Of a DNA stretch of 64,000 nt, positions 33,006-45,540 are shown one piece after another; position 1 is the stretch's first letter; each line of letters starts with the position of its first letter. Below the pieces are notes generated by a model. That model searched no databases. It was not told where the DNA came from and saw only the letters and a program-made list of their open reading frames with translations. Source of the DNA: Flaveria trinervia (lineage: Eukaryota > Streptophyta > Magnoliopsida > Asterales > Asteraceae); NCBI GenBank assembly GCA_025506515.1, contig CM046442.1, positions 62,443,340-62,507,339 of the forward strand. Reading direction: 5' to 3'. Position numbers and translations under genes: made by a program.

Positions 33006-36000
33006 ATGGAACTTAACCCTCAGCACAACCAAGTCGCACTTCTTGATTCATCAAGAGATGCTGACTTCTCAGAAATCACCTCCTTTCTCACCCAATCATC
33101 TTACTACACAGCCCTTACCGTTAAACCCACTGTTACTCGAACCAAATGGCTGAATTTTGGGGTAATGGTCAAGCCGAAACCCTAAATTGGATTCGTGTAC
33201 TGAGGTCCAGCATTTGTGGACAGGAGTTGATCATCATTGAACAACTCATCAAGGAGCATCTAGAGCTTCATGATGAAGGAGCTCCTACTGAATTCCCTAA
33301 GGCAGATTTGGACAACACTTACATCCTAATGGGATATGGTGGAGACATAAGCAGGTCGACAGTCTACAAGTTAAACTTCTTCTACAACTGGAAGTTCCTC
33401 CTGCACGTTGTTCTTCACTGCCTGTCAAACAAGTCTGGGGGATGGGATCAAATCCCATATGAACTAGGATGCTTAGTTCATGGATTGGTGAGAGGCATGC
33501 GATTCAATTAATCAAGATTTGGGTTCACCAATCTGATTTGAAATCTACAATGGGAAATATTCTTTATGTATCCCAGATTCATTCAACACATAATCAACTA
33601 TGAGTTGGACTAGAGTATGCTTGTGTGTGCAGCTGCTCTGACTGTCCCTCAAATGAGGCCTACTATCTTCAAGACTTTGAAGAAGGTGTCCACAACTTCA
33701 CTGGAAGGTACATTACTCTGCTTCCAGATATGATTGAGCGCATAGCTCCTGGTGACATCCCTGTTCACCCCACAGGTGATGAACCCACACCAGTCACCTC
33801 CACCATAATGCCAACACTACCTTCTCCACTCATCACCATCACATACCAAAGACGCCCCAAACGAACCCTTGTTCAATCTACTCTGATTGAACAAGCCCCT
33901 CTTATTCAATCCAAAAAGACTAAAGTGGAAACATGGGCTCCTACTCACTCTGAGGTCTCTCCATCCTTCTCTTTTGACGTCAATATTGGTTTTGAGTCTC
34001 CCCAGTCTCAAACCAGGAGCCCGACACCTAAACCATGATGAGTATCAACACTCTTCTGAGAAGCCAACTAGGGACAACCCCACCAAAGGCTCAATGCTTG
34101 TGGACATTGACCAAGGTCTCGGGTCAGTAGGCTTAACCTCCTTATCTTTTACTTGTCTTCTTTTCAAAACTGATGAAGAGATAACATCTCTCCATTGCAA
34201 TGAAGCTGGTCTACAACACCCTCTTCAAGATCAACAGAGCTCGGCGAAATCTCTATCTCTAGCCCCCATCAGCAACCTATAACTAAGGTAAGTCCCACTG
34301 ATGTGAAGGGGACTCATGCAATTTCAGCTGCCACTATAGAATGTGCCTCAATGGACCTTATGGACAATGGTAACATTTCTCAGACTGAATATGCTGCAAT
34401 CGAGCCTTTTGATGACTCTGAAAGACACATCATTGAGCACGGGAAACAAGGTGCCAAGAAACCACATCTAGTGGTGAGGCTGAACATACTAGGTATGTTA
34501 CCTCATCTCCTTGTGATTATTCAAAAGAAGATAAGGGAAGTATTCAACTCCTCATTAAAGACCTTCTATCTAAAGTCTCAAACCTTGAATCTTTGGTTAG
34601 GACTTTAGAAGCAAGGTCCACCACTCAGCAACTTGAGATTGACAATCTCAAGGCCAAACTAGCTGAGAAACTGACAGAGAGGTCTGTTAGGCATGTACCT
34701 GTTCAGGTCTCATTAACTTCTTCCTCCAGCTCATCTGGCTCTCAATATGATGCTACCAAAAAGGGAGAGAATGTTCAGAGAGAAACACTTGAGGACCCAC
34801 AGTCTCAAACTTCAACTTCAACCTCTTCTATTCCTATCATCACTGTGTCTGAGCCATCTCAAGTTATCCTTCAGATTGATTCAAAGATGCTGAGCAATCT
34901 TTATAGACAAGTTTCTGTTGAGATCCTCCACTGATCAGCCAAGCCTAGATGCTGCAATGCTCTACTTCGGAGCTGAAGAACTTCAAAGGCTGACTGCACC
35001 TTCTACCACTGTGGAAGAAGTTGATCAACTTAAGGTCCATATGGAACCTAAGATTCAATTCGAAGGGGAAATGGGGACTAATGGCCCAGCAACCGAAACA
35101 GTTGGGACAGAATCTACATCTCCTACAATTTCCGAAGTTGAAATGGAAGCTGCGGAAGGACTGTTTAAAATGTCCAAGGAATTGATCCTCACAGATGCAA
35201 TCCTTGAAATGGCATCTGAGGTGAACAGTGAAGACTTTTTGAATCTACCTCCATCCCAAACACCATCTCTGCCTCTCTCACAATCAGAATGCACTCTCCA
35301 AGAACCACCACAGTCAGGCTCTTCAAAGAATAAAGGGAAAAGAAAGATGACTGCAGAAGAGCTTCAGGAACAGGAGAAGATTGAGAAACTCAAGAAGAAA
35401 GGAAGACTTCCAACTGAGAAGTTGCTAGCTGCCAATACAAAGGCAGTTGCAACCAATAAGGAGGCTGTCAACAATAAGAGAAGGGAAGAGATCATTGACC
35501 AGCTTATCCAAATGGGAGCTGCCAATGAAGAAACACTCATGCTACCACTAGAGGAGTTGGTGGATCCGGAAAAGGCAACCCAGCTGAAACTTGAAGAAGA
35601 AACCAGGTTGGCCTTGGAGAAAGAAAAAAAAACAGAAGGAAGCTGAATTGCAGCGAAGGAGAGACGGGATAAATTCCTAATCCCTAGAGGATTTATTCTT
35701 CAAGAACTCTCTCCACACAATGATGAGACAATCCTCTGGCTCTACAACAAAGAGCAGGATCAATAGAGAAAGAAAGAAGAAAGGCCGCAAGAGAAAAGGC
35801 AAAGGAGAAGAAGCAGGAGGAGGAAATGCTAGGGTCACTACAACGAGGAAGCTTAGTGAAAAGGCCTGGATGAAAGACTTTCTTCGGGCCCATGGCTTCT
35901 CTGGAAGGCAGGTGGGTCCCATGTCTGAGAAGAGACTCCATGGATTTTCAGTGAAGTCATGGCTGACATCTGGATGGGAAAAAGGAAATAGATGTACAGA

Positions 36001-37072
36001 AGGGTAAAGGGGATGACCTTCACTACAACCACCAACCACAACCTCAACCCTCACCCTACCTTCACCATCAAAACAAACCCTTCACCCCTGAACCCATATC
36101 TTTGCCCACATCCATCTCATCACCCTAACCACCTTAACCTCCTATCCTCCTACAAAAAAACTCTTCCCAGAGCCTTTGAACCTCAACCTACCCAACAACT
36201 ATCCAAACCATCCCCTCAGCATTCTCAACATCTCTCTCTTGATGAGTTCAAGGTAATCAAGACCAAGCTAATCAACTATACAACTTTGAGCGAAGTCTCA
36301 TGTGATGAACACTTTGTCAAACTTACCTCTGTTGATGGATCCTCTTGTTCCCTCACAAGAGATCAATTTCTTGATTTACCTAGAGGAACATTGGACAAGG
36401 TAGCTTAACTTCTAGGCCTCAACTCAGATTCATTAAATGATGAAGAGAAGAAACTTAGAAGGAAACTGGTGACTCTGCTAGAAACCAAGAAAGAGAACAA
36501 GATTCCCAGTCAGTCTCTTGTGCTTGGAATGAAAATAGTCCAGTGGAGGTTCAATGAAACTTCTCACAACTTTGTTGTGGAAAGGGAAAATGGCGAAATC
36601 AATAGACTTAATGCAACCTCTCTTCTACACTCCAGCAGGTTTGATATTGCTGAGTTAGAAGAGAAGCCATTCTCCAACCCCTCCAACTCTGAAACTGCTG
36701 CACTCTTCAGAAATCATCTCAGCAGTCTTCATCTAGCCGAGCTAACTGCAAAACCCAAGATTGAAGAAGAGTTAAAGTGAGAAGACAGGAAGACAAGGAA
36801 AGATCTCCCACCAAGGGCGCTGCCTTTCTACACATGGTGGAAGGTCCAGGATTGGAACCTTAGTTAGATGGGAATATGATTACAGTTCCCATCAACTAAC
36901 TCTTTTCAGAGGGCAACAACAGAGGGTACATGTCATCCAAGGTGACAGACTGGACTTATTGTCTACCAAGGATCTGTACAAACTTCTCAGCACCACATCA
37001 GGGAAGAACAAGGAAACAAACAAATATCTACACTCCTTGGTGCTGAAAGTTCTAGGAAGCAGAAACAAGTGA
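33006..37072 (+). pseudogene. element A1 additional ORF (aORF) after pol
   Basis: ATG 33006 begins MELNPQHNQVALL, which matches the B' aORF N-terminus (HNQVALL). A frameshift near 33150 leads to the conserved block MGYGGD, K-x-x-F, KFLLHVVLHCLSNKSGGWDQ at 33320-33460, shared with E and B'. Then proline/serine/threonine-rich sequence, a lysine/glutamate helical region (34918-35646), and the motif FLRAHGFSGRQVGPMS at 35879-35926, which recurs in B'. C-terminal block: YTTLSEVSCDEHFVKL and WRFNETSHNF (36270-36600), ending at TGA 37070. At least eight frame breaks over about 1,350 codons. No membrane segment recognised. Function unknown. Confidence 0.8.
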
Positions 37073-37087
37073 AGTTTTGGTAGCATC

Positions 37088-37102
37088 AGCCTAGGGGGAG
37101 TT
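37088..37102 (+). other. polypurine tract, element A1
   Basis: CAGCCTAGGGGGAGTT ends directly at the 3' LTR. Confidence 0.85.
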
Positions 37103-37818
37103 TGTTGGATCAAGTAGAAGGCTGGTGCAACCAAAACCAATTCACTTAGACAATTTTGGTACTACATGCAAGGGCTTCACAAGCTTAGCATGGACTTTCC
37201 GAAGGTTGTAGTGTTCTTCCGAAGACCAAGTGAAAGATAAACTTCCGAAGACAGAACTCTACTTCCGAAGCAAAGAGCATGCTACCGAAGATCAAGCCTT
37301 AGAAGAAAATCATGGAGACTACTTCCGAAGTATGATGATAAGAAGTCTCCAAGCCTTAGAAGAAGCAGTCTCTTCCGAAATATAACTAGCGTCGGAAGTA
37401 CTTACTCTTCGAAGCCATTTAACCTCGGAAGACACTACTATGAACCACTGGACACAAGTATGGTCTGTGACATTCGTTGTAGATCTCTGATACTGTATGG
37501 CGTTTTCTCAAAGAGCCATGCAGTTGACCATACTTTATTCCACTGTTCACCTTTTTATGATAGTACAAGTTACCAACTTAGTTGGTGACAAAAGGTAAGT
37601 CAGGGACATGTCCTGACTACCAAATCTCAGATAAGACATTATCTGAGATACCTTAAACTATAGTCTTGTAGTATAGACTTTAGCTATAGGATCCCAGCTG
37701 GTATCAAAGTATATCCAGCTGTAGGTAGTATTATATATAGGTTCTCTTTGTAACTCATTCCACACTGCTTGTAAGAGTCTTGTATTATTGAGTTGAGAAG
37801 CAATATGTAAAAGTGTAT
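37103..37818 (+). repeat. 3' LTR of element A1, truncated at its 3' end
   Basis: Begins TGTTGGATC. 37195-37440 holds about ten TTCCGAAG/TCGGAAG words. TATA-like ATTATATATAG at 37729. Homology to the other A LTRs stops near 37818 (GCAATATGTAAAAGT), about 140 bases before the expected end. Unrelated sequence follows, so no TSD can be read. Confidence 0.87.
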
Positions 37819-38820
37819 AAGATCATTATTTTAGAATTTAATTAATAACCTTTTGTATTTCAAATGGTTCAAGACGATTAAGACGGTTTTGTCACGAGTA
37901 CAACACCAAGTTTTTGATCGATACGAGAGTCGGCTTGACGAACACAAGAAATATGTTTATTACATTTTTAGATGAAATACAAATCTGGAGGAGCTCCTCA
38001 AATTAGACAACCTTATCATGGTTCTTAGATACCTAATTTTTGTTTACTATCTCATTTCAGTTTGAAAGTTAAATTAGTTTAAAGTTGATACGAGAATCGT
38101 GTTTCTTATGATTCATGGTTTAGTTCAGAATAAGAGTATTATTGAAATGAGTTTTCAGATTAAGTGCAGTTTTAAGGGGAATACATTCAAAAAGATTATT
38201 AAGGGTTTTTATGAGAATTGGGTAATGAGTTTTAAGTTTCAAGAAGACAAGATCAATGATAAGACGATTCAAAATAACAAGATGTTTCAAGTGTAACGTT
38301 CGGTTTACAAACGAAAGCAATATGTTGACTTATCAAAGTATTAGGTCAACTACAACCTTAATAAAGACATGCGTACCTATAAGTGGACACTCACCCAAGC
38401 GTTCCCAAGTAAGGTAGAAGGATCCATCAGTTGATTTGGATTTTTATGAATACCTTGCCTAGACAGAACATCTCGAGATACAGGCATCACGCTATTCCAG
38501 CATTACATGATTCAAGTTATAGGACATAGACTTTGATTTGAGACTTCAAAACCACAAATAATGATTAAAAGCTCATTTTGAAAACCATTTTATTTAGGCA
38601 CATAATGCCTTAGAATATGATTTAAGGCTCGTGTGTGCATTGATAAGATTCAAAGTATAAGAATAAGAATATAAGACATATAATCACGTAATCAAGTATA
38701 AACATATAAGGCACTTAAAATCCTATCGAAACATATAAAATAAATGAGAGGACTCATGTGTAAGGGTACTTAGTTATAGTCTAGGTCATTCCATTTCTAA
38801 TAACCTAATTCCCTATAACC
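37819..38820 (-). other. leader region of a minus-strand LTR element, no gene seen
   Basis: About 1 kb of AT-rich sequence with no conserved protein in either strand. It is assigned to a minus-strand element only because a primer binding site and LTR end lie at its right edge. Short open frames (for example 38099-38296) look random. Confidence 0.4.
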
Positions 38821-38835
38821 ATGGCTCTAATACCA
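38821..38835 (-). other. minus-strand primer binding site
   Basis: On the minus strand TGGTATTAGAGCCAT, one mismatch from the Met-tRNA type site, three bases after an LTR end ACA. Confidence 0.65.
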
Positions 38836-38838
38836 ATC

Positions 38839-38884
38839 TGTCGCACCCTGACTGACGACGGAATCATTAGGGCGGACGAATGTG
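38839..38884 (-). repeat. LTR remnant of the minus-strand element
   Basis: On the plus strand begins TGTCGCACCCTGAC; on the minus strand it is an LTR terminus ending GGGTGCGACA. Only about 45 bp remain before copia gag sequence. TGTCRCACCC-type ends suggest Ty3/gypsy, low confidence. Confidence 0.45.
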
Positions 38885-40387
38885 AAGCGGTTATTCATAG
38901 CACTCAAGATGGATGTGCTGAAAAGACTAGAAAAGTATGGAACTGCCAAAACAGTATGGGATGCACTGTTGACCATGTGTGAGGGAAGCAGTGAAGTTGC
39001 TGAAATTAACAAGGATAAATTTGTTAATCAATATGAAATATTTCATCACTCCAAAGCGGAGCCCATCTCTAAACAGCTCCACAGATTTGTGCAGCTGGTG
39101 AACGACTTAGAGATAATGGGAGTTACCCACATAGTGAAAGAGTTGAACAAGAAAATGCTACACAGTCTTCCTGAAAGCTAGGAACAAAATGTGACCATGT
39201 TGAAATATACTCTTAATCTTGCGTGTACTACTTTGGATATCATGATAGCCAAGATAGAAGCATTGGAGCTTGATGAATGAAGCATAAATTTAGGAGGACC
39301 AAGAGTGATTGAAGCATAAGAATTTACATATGATTATCATACTTTGGAAAATGCCTTCATTACTGAAGAAGATGATTTTCGGTCCTCAAGGGATCAAGTC
39401 AAGGCCATTGGATTCATTGTAGCTCCATCTATCAACAGGCCATCAACATCATCCCAATCAACAGGATTCTTAGCAACTCTTCCAAACACCCATGATGATA
39501 CAAGATCAGAAGAACAAAAGGCAACTTACAATGCCTTTGTTGCAAGTTTTGAAGCTTATTTGGGAGGAAGACTCACATCTGCACATCTGATCCAAGAAGA
39601 CTTGGAGGAATGGATCCAAATGATGTAAAGGAAATGGTTTTAGAATGGTAAATGGCCATGATTGCTATGAGAGCAAAGAAGTTTTTCGGAAAAGGTAGAA
39701 AGCTAAGCCTTAATGAAAACACAAAACTTGGATATGACAAATCTTGGGTGAAGTGTTTCAACTGTGGAATATCCACTTCTCTAGAGAATGCAATGCTCCC
39801 AAAAGAAACAACAACTTTTAGAGCAATTCATAGAGCCAATCATCTTCACAACCAAATTCAAGCTATGATTCCAACGATCATCAACAACAGTATCATCATC
39901 AACAACAACAGTCACACCCGACTCAACCTCAACTGACTAATCAAGCTTATGGAAGTAGTCAGTCATCTGGAAATGCTCTTGTGATCAAACAAGATGGAGT
40001 ATGTGACTAGAGCCTGTATGCTAAGGAAGTAAAGCCTCAATTTTGAAATCATGCACTCATGGCTCACATCAATGATGGTCCATCTCCCATGCCATCAAAG
40101 GTAAAATCTAACCTATCTAGTGATAAATGCATTGCTGAACTGCAAGGTTATAGATGACCCAATCATAAACTGGCAGATAAAATAAAAGAGGAAAATGTGA
40201 AGTCAGAGATGATGAAAAGAGAGATAAAAGCCTTTGAAATCAAAATAAAATCTCTCATCTCTGACATTGAAAAACTGCATTGTGCAAAGTACACTCTTGT
40301 AGATGAGAATGAGTTACTGACTGAAAGTTAGCTCAATCTAAGGCTGAACATACACTTACTGAAGTGAAACTTGAAAATTTTCAATTG
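38885..40387 (+). pseudogene. family F Sirevirus-like gag relic
   Basis: Copia gag domain with RLEKYGTAKTVWDALLTMCEGSSE near 38915 and the LPES stop at 39179, then fragments in other frames: an acidic linker (39344-39628), a decayed zinc knuckle (CFNCG near 39755, the later H and C lost), and a coiled-coil stretch to 40380 (KIKEENVKSEMMKREIKAFE region). Many stops. The gag start is missing because the minus-strand LTR remnant cuts it. Broken on the right by the A2 insertion at 40388. Confidence 0.75.
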
Positions 40388-41245
40388 TGTTGGATCTAGA
40401 AAGGCTGGTGCAACCAAAACCAAGTCACTTAGAAGATTTTGGTACAAATAAAGGACTTCCGAAGCTAAGTGTGGAACTTCCGAAGGAAAAAGGAGCTCTT
40501 CCGAAGACAAAGTGTAAAACTTACTTCCGAAGGAAAAACTCCAACTTCAAAAGACAAAGAACCTACATTCGAAGTTCAAGACTTAGAAGAAAGATCTAAA
40601 GTCAACTACCGAAGTAGAGAAGTCCTCAAGCTCGGAAGTATAGAAGCCTCTTCCGAAGTATAAGTGGCTTCGGAGGAACTTGTTCTTCCGAAGCCAACTT
40701 ACCTTCGGAAAACACTGCTATTATCCAGCGGACATAAGTATGGTCTCCCTGACACACCGCTGCAAATCTCTGAGATACTGCATGGCGTTTTCTAAATAGC
40801 CATGCGGTTGACCATACTTTAATCCACTATTTACCTTTTTATGTTAGTACAGTTGCCATCTTTAGTTGTTGACAAAAGGTAAGTCATGGACATGTCACGA
40901 CTACCATATCTTAGATAATACTTTATCTAAGGTACCTTAACTTTAGCTTTGTAGTATATGCTTAGTCTTAGGTTTCCAGCTGGTATCAAAGTATATCCGG
41001 CTGTAAGATCTAGTATATATAGTCTATCATTGTAACTCATGTATCATGCTTGTAAGAGTCTTGTAATATCTTCGGTTGAGAAGTAATATATACAAGCGCC
41101 TTGAAAATTTATTTCCGTGTGTTCCTTTAATACTTATTATATTGTTATCAACTCATGTAAAAGACTTTACTTCATCTGAATTAAGTGCTTCTATAAGTGA
41201 GTTTGAGAGATATCCAAGTGTCTAAGTGACAAACCCGATCGTGCA
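40388..41245 (+). repeat. 5' LTR of element A2
   Basis: 858 bp from TGTTGGATC to CGTGCA. A dozen CTTCCGAAG/TCGGAAG words at 40445-40705, then TATATATAG at 41014-41022 as the likely TATA box. Confidence 0.9.
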
Positions 41246-41247
41246 AT

Positions 41248-41259
41248 TGGTATCAGAGC
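41248..41259 (+). other. primer binding site, element A2
   Basis: TGGTATCAGAGC two bases after the LTR end. Confidence 0.93.
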
Positions 41260-41333
41260 TTTTTAGGCTCTGATTGTGAGATCTTACCATCCTAATCAAC
41301 CTATTTTTCACTCCTCCTTATACCTCACTCAAA

Positions 41334-43627
41334 ATGGCCCTTAACAAATATGAAGTAGAGATGGGGACGATGACCCAAGCACCCATCATCACCCCTGAAA
41401 ACTTCAGGTCCTGGAGCAGAAGAATGGAGGGCTTGATCAGGTATCAAGACAACAAAATGTGGCAATCCATTGTCAATGGTTCGTATAAGCCAAAAGTAGT
41501 TGGTGGAAATAGTGCCATGATCAAGAAAGCTATTGAAGATTATTCTGATGAGGACAGGAAGAAGCTTGACATTGACAACAACGCTATGTCTGTTCTCATG
41601 ACTGCAATTCCAAACTCTATCATGGTGGGGTTTGAGCATTGCAAGTTTGCCAAAGAACTGTTTGACGTGCTTGCTCAAATGTACTCAAGCTCAAATGACT
41701 CCTAGAAGGACTCACTGAAGTAGCAGTTCGAGAACTTCACCCATGTTGCTGGAGAGACTCTTAGCCAGCAATATTTTAGGTACATGGATCTCATTTCTTT
41801 CCTTCAATCTATGGGAATTGCTCATGAACTCAGAGACCTTACAAGAAAGTTCATGAGTGCATTACCCAATGAGTGGACATTCTACTGTGTCTCTATCAAG
41901 AGAACATAAAATCTGAATACACTCACCATGACCGAACTCTATGGGATCCTTGATGGATACCGTTTGGAAATGGAAAGTAACATGGGTCATCAGACAAGCA
42001 GACCCTTGAGGCTTCGTGCTAGCAACGCCTTAATGGTTGCTGAAGGCTCAGGAATCTCCCAGCCTCAATAATACCTGACTTACACCCAGTAGCCATCCTA
42101 TTCTTCTGGGCCATAGATCATATTTCCTGAGACTCCAAGGTCTCAACAAGCTCAGCAAAGCTCCTTTGAAGACAATTGTGCTTTTGTCTCAGGAAGTGGA
42201 CATTCAAGTGATCATGAATACTGCTTTGATGATCTAGAGTGTTTCAGCCCGGATGATGTGGAATACGTGGACATAGTCCAACAAATGGCTCTTCTAACCT
42301 ACAGAGCAAAGAAGTTCTTAAGAAAACTGGAAGGCAATTTCCCAAGAACCCAATCAATAACAAATTTGTGTTTGACAAAACCAAGGCCAAATGTTATAAC
42401 TGTAACCAACTTGGTCATTTTGCAAGGGAATGCAAGGCTCCCAAGTCCAACCCGGGAACCCCACAGGCCTCCACACATCCCTCTACACCAAAGCCCACCG
42501 GAAAGTTAACTGAAACAGCTGCAATGGCTCAATAAGTTACTGGAGCTTCATGGTACATGATGAGACTCCTGCTCAAGCACTCATGGCCGGAACAGATGAA
42601 AATAAGGTATATGAACATCTCTATACTCCTGCCTGTATTGCTAAGGTTAAATTGTATCAGGACTACAATATGGAGATTAAATCTGATATTGAGTCTTTAA
42701 ATGTTTTGAAATCTGACATTAAAAGGGCTGAATCTGACTACCAAAGAAAAATTGAGGAGTTAGAGAAAATTGTGTCCCTATTAAAACATGAACACACAAA
42801 CTATAAGACTCAGATAAAGGATTTAATACCCAAATTGACTGAGGCTCAAGCCCAGTTTGTCACAACTGAGGCTCAAGCCAGGAAGTATGCTATTTCCGAG
42901 CAAAACTTCAAAGCCATTCTTGCATCAGCCTCTCACTCAAAACTTTGTTACCAAACCAAAGGAGGGTTGGGAACCAATGAAATTGCTCCTGTCCTACCAA
43001 AGGATCAGAAGTTAAAGGAAAAAGTTTCTGATGAAGATAAAAAGAACAAGAAACAACAATCCTCAAATCCCCAAAAGACTAAGATTGCATGCATAATGTG
43101 TGGTGTGCAAAACCACCTGGCCAAAGATTGTTACTACAATCCTACTAGCACACATTATGCAAATAATGTTAAAAAGGAAGGAGACAAGAAAGGTTTCTCA
43201 TTTGGACCATATCAAATGGTTCAAGTGATGAAAAGGGGAAAGCTTGTTTTCGAAGCAAGGCTGCATTCGGAAGAAGATTCTTCTTCCGAAAGGAAAAAAG
43301 CTTCGGAAGCTAAAGCTGTCAAAACTCAGAAGAACAAAAGAGTTCCCTGAAACCATCCCAGAAGAAGACTGCTTCGGAAGAAAAGGTGGTGAAGGCTTCT
43401 TCCGAAAAGGAAGAAGCTTCGGAAGAATGCCAAGCTACAAAAGCTTCCACAAGCTCATCCTCCATGATCAACCAAGGGATGGAATGGAAGATCAAGGAAG
43501 ATGTTGTAGCCCAAACCTCTTCTTCAAAGATATCCATTGAACCCCCATGCATAAATTTTGGTTCAATTATGTCATTATCTTTGGAAGAACCAAGACCAAT
43601 AAAGCTTGGGTTTCCAATCAAAACTAA
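41334..43627 (+). pseudogene. element A2 gag
   Basis: ATG 41334 starts MALNKYEVEMGTMTQAP. Open to TAG 41703; a second TAG follows at 41719 where the related copies have CAG. Gag core continues through LPNEWTFY; first CCHC knuckle at 42392-42433 (CYNCNQLGHFAREC). After a frame break, 42550-43350 gives a long coiled coil (LESLNVLKSDIKRAESDYQ region) and the second knuckle at 43090-43131 (CIMCGVQNHLAKDC). The 3' part (43250-43440) is full of TCGGAAG/TTCCGAAA words. Ends KAWVSNQN then TAA 43625. Domain order equals family B gag. Confidence 0.88.
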
Positions 43628-43647
43628 TCATTTCATCTTATGTGCAG
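43624..43647 (+). promoter_or_regulatory. splice-acceptor-like sequence at gag-protease boundary (A2)
   Basis: CTAAT, pyrimidine-rich CATTTCATCTTATGTG, CAG at 43645-43647 followed by GG. Confidence 0.5.
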
Positions 43648-43950
43648 GGACGCCCATATGACAAGAATAACAACATTTGGATTGTAGATAGTGGATGCTC
43701 CAGGCACATGACAGGGAACAGATCTCTCCTTTAACAATTTCAACATTATGATGGAGGTCCTGTCTAGTTTGGAGGTGAGGCCGGAGGATATATTTCTGGC
43801 AGAGGGAGTATATCCAATGCTAAGTTAAAAGTTGACAAAGTTCACTTTGTCAAATAGCTTGAACACAATCTGTTAAGTGTTTCTCAATTCTATGATCAAA
43901 AGCACCAAATCCTATTCATAGAACACGAGTGCATTATCCTCAAACCACGG
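43648..43950 (+). pseudogene. element A2 aspartic protease
   Basis: IWIVDSGCSRHMTGNRSLL with D-S-G at 43687-43695; stops at 43732, 43767 and 43856 interrupt GGPV, GGYISGRG and LEHNLLSVSQF. Frame is -1 to gag. Confidence 0.83.
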
Positions 43951-45540
43951 ATGACAATTCCTTCGGAATTGGTGATTCTTAGATCTCCTAGGAAAGGGGA
44001 TATGTACAAGCTTGATATGAACAATGCTTCTCCAATGGGTGAAGTATCATGCTTTCTTTCCAAAGCTGATACTGATGAGTCAACACTGTGGATAAACGTA
44101 TGTGTCATGTAAATTTTAAGACAATGAATAAATTGGCTAAAAATAACTTGGTACATGGTTTGCCTAAATAGGAATTTTTCTACAAAGATAACTGTGTTGC
44201 TTGCCTGAAAGCGAAACAACATAGGACATCTCATAAATCCAAATGTGTTAACTCTATCACTACTCCATTTTACTTATTGCACATGGATCTCTGTGGTCCC
44301 ACAGGTATAATGAGCATTGGAAGGAAATCATATTGCCTTGTGATACTTGTTGATTTTACAAGATTTACATGGGTATTCTTTTTAAGAACTAAAGATGAAA
44401 CTTTTGAAACATTAAAATCTTTTATTCTTAAAATAGAAAATCAAATTGATCACAAGGTTAAAATAATTAGATGTGATCAAGGGACTGAGTTTAAGAACTT
44501 CGTTCTTGACTCATTCTTTAACTCAAAAGGGATTGCCAGACAATATAGTGCTCCCAGAACTCCTCAACAAAACGGTGTTGCTGAGCGGAGGAATAGGACA
44601 CTTATTGAGGCTGCTCGAACTATGTTAGCTGATTCAAAGCTACCTCTAACATTCTGGGCAGAGGTAGTCAACACTGCATGCTATGTGCAGAATAGAGTTC
44701 TTGTAGTAAAGCCCCATGGTAAAACCCTTTATGAGCTATGGAACAAGAGGCCACCGTTCATTGGCTTTCTAAGGTCCTTTGGTAGCAGGTGTACCATACT
44801 TAACACAAAGGATATTTGGAAAACTTTTCTGAAAAGTCTGATGATGCTATCTTTGTTGGATATTCTGCTAGCTCCAAAGCTTATAGAGTATACAACATTA
44901 AGAATCAACAATTTGAGGAGTCATCCAATATAGTTGTTAATGAGCACACTCCTTGTGTTAGGGGGAATGGACGTGATCACATCTTTGATTTAGAATTGTT
45001 TCCAAACTATTCTAAACCCTCTTGTGAGAATGTTTCAGTTGGAATAGGTGCTCAAAATGATGTTGATGCTCCTGCTAATGAGCAACTGTTTGAGCTTCCC
45101 ATGCCTAGACCAAATTCTCCAAGTGCTACAATACATCAAGCTTCCACTATTCACAGAACTGATAGTCTAACTATATCAAGGAATAGTGAAGCTTCAACAA
45201 GTGAATCACCTACTGAGCCTCAAAACTCATCAGGTGATCCACCACAACACCAGGCACAAGGAAGTGGTATTTTGAAGGAACAGGCGCTAATACTACTTCA
45301 CAGCCAACTATTGATGATGTTTCTCATTCGTTCAATCAGTCCTCAATGACTGACTTTGAAACAACAGGTGGACAAAGCGTTCCAGTTCCTGAGCAGAATA
45401 TGTCTAACTTGGATCTATCTCTGCAACTGGAAGTGATTCCTCGTCTTAGGATTCACAACACTCATCCAACTTAGAACGTCATAGGGAATGTCTCTGAGGG
45501 TGTGAGAACAAGAGGACGGACTCATTAAGGGGATGTCTGC
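43951..45540 (+). pseudogene. element A2 pre-integrase, integrase and tether
   Basis: The zinc finger (44100-44230) is broken by stops. From 44277 the integrase core is open for 218 codons: Asp in HMDLCGP near 44282, Asp in RCDQGTEF near 44472, Glu in QQNGVAERRN near 44577; all three catalytic residues are present. A frameshift near 44815 moves to the C-terminal domain (44816-45349, VGYSASSKAYRVYN, IFDLELF), followed by the serine-rich tether with further stops to 45540. Confidence 0.88.

Noticed and set aside
33006..37072. aORF as a true envelope glycoprotein
   Set aside because: No signal peptide, membrane span or cysteine-rich ectodomain visible in A1, E or B'. The protein looks hydrophilic and partly coiled.
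37819..38820. Host gene or exon in the AT-rich kilobase
   Set aside because: No open frame above background and no splice-framed protein similarity; better explained as leader of a minus-strand element.
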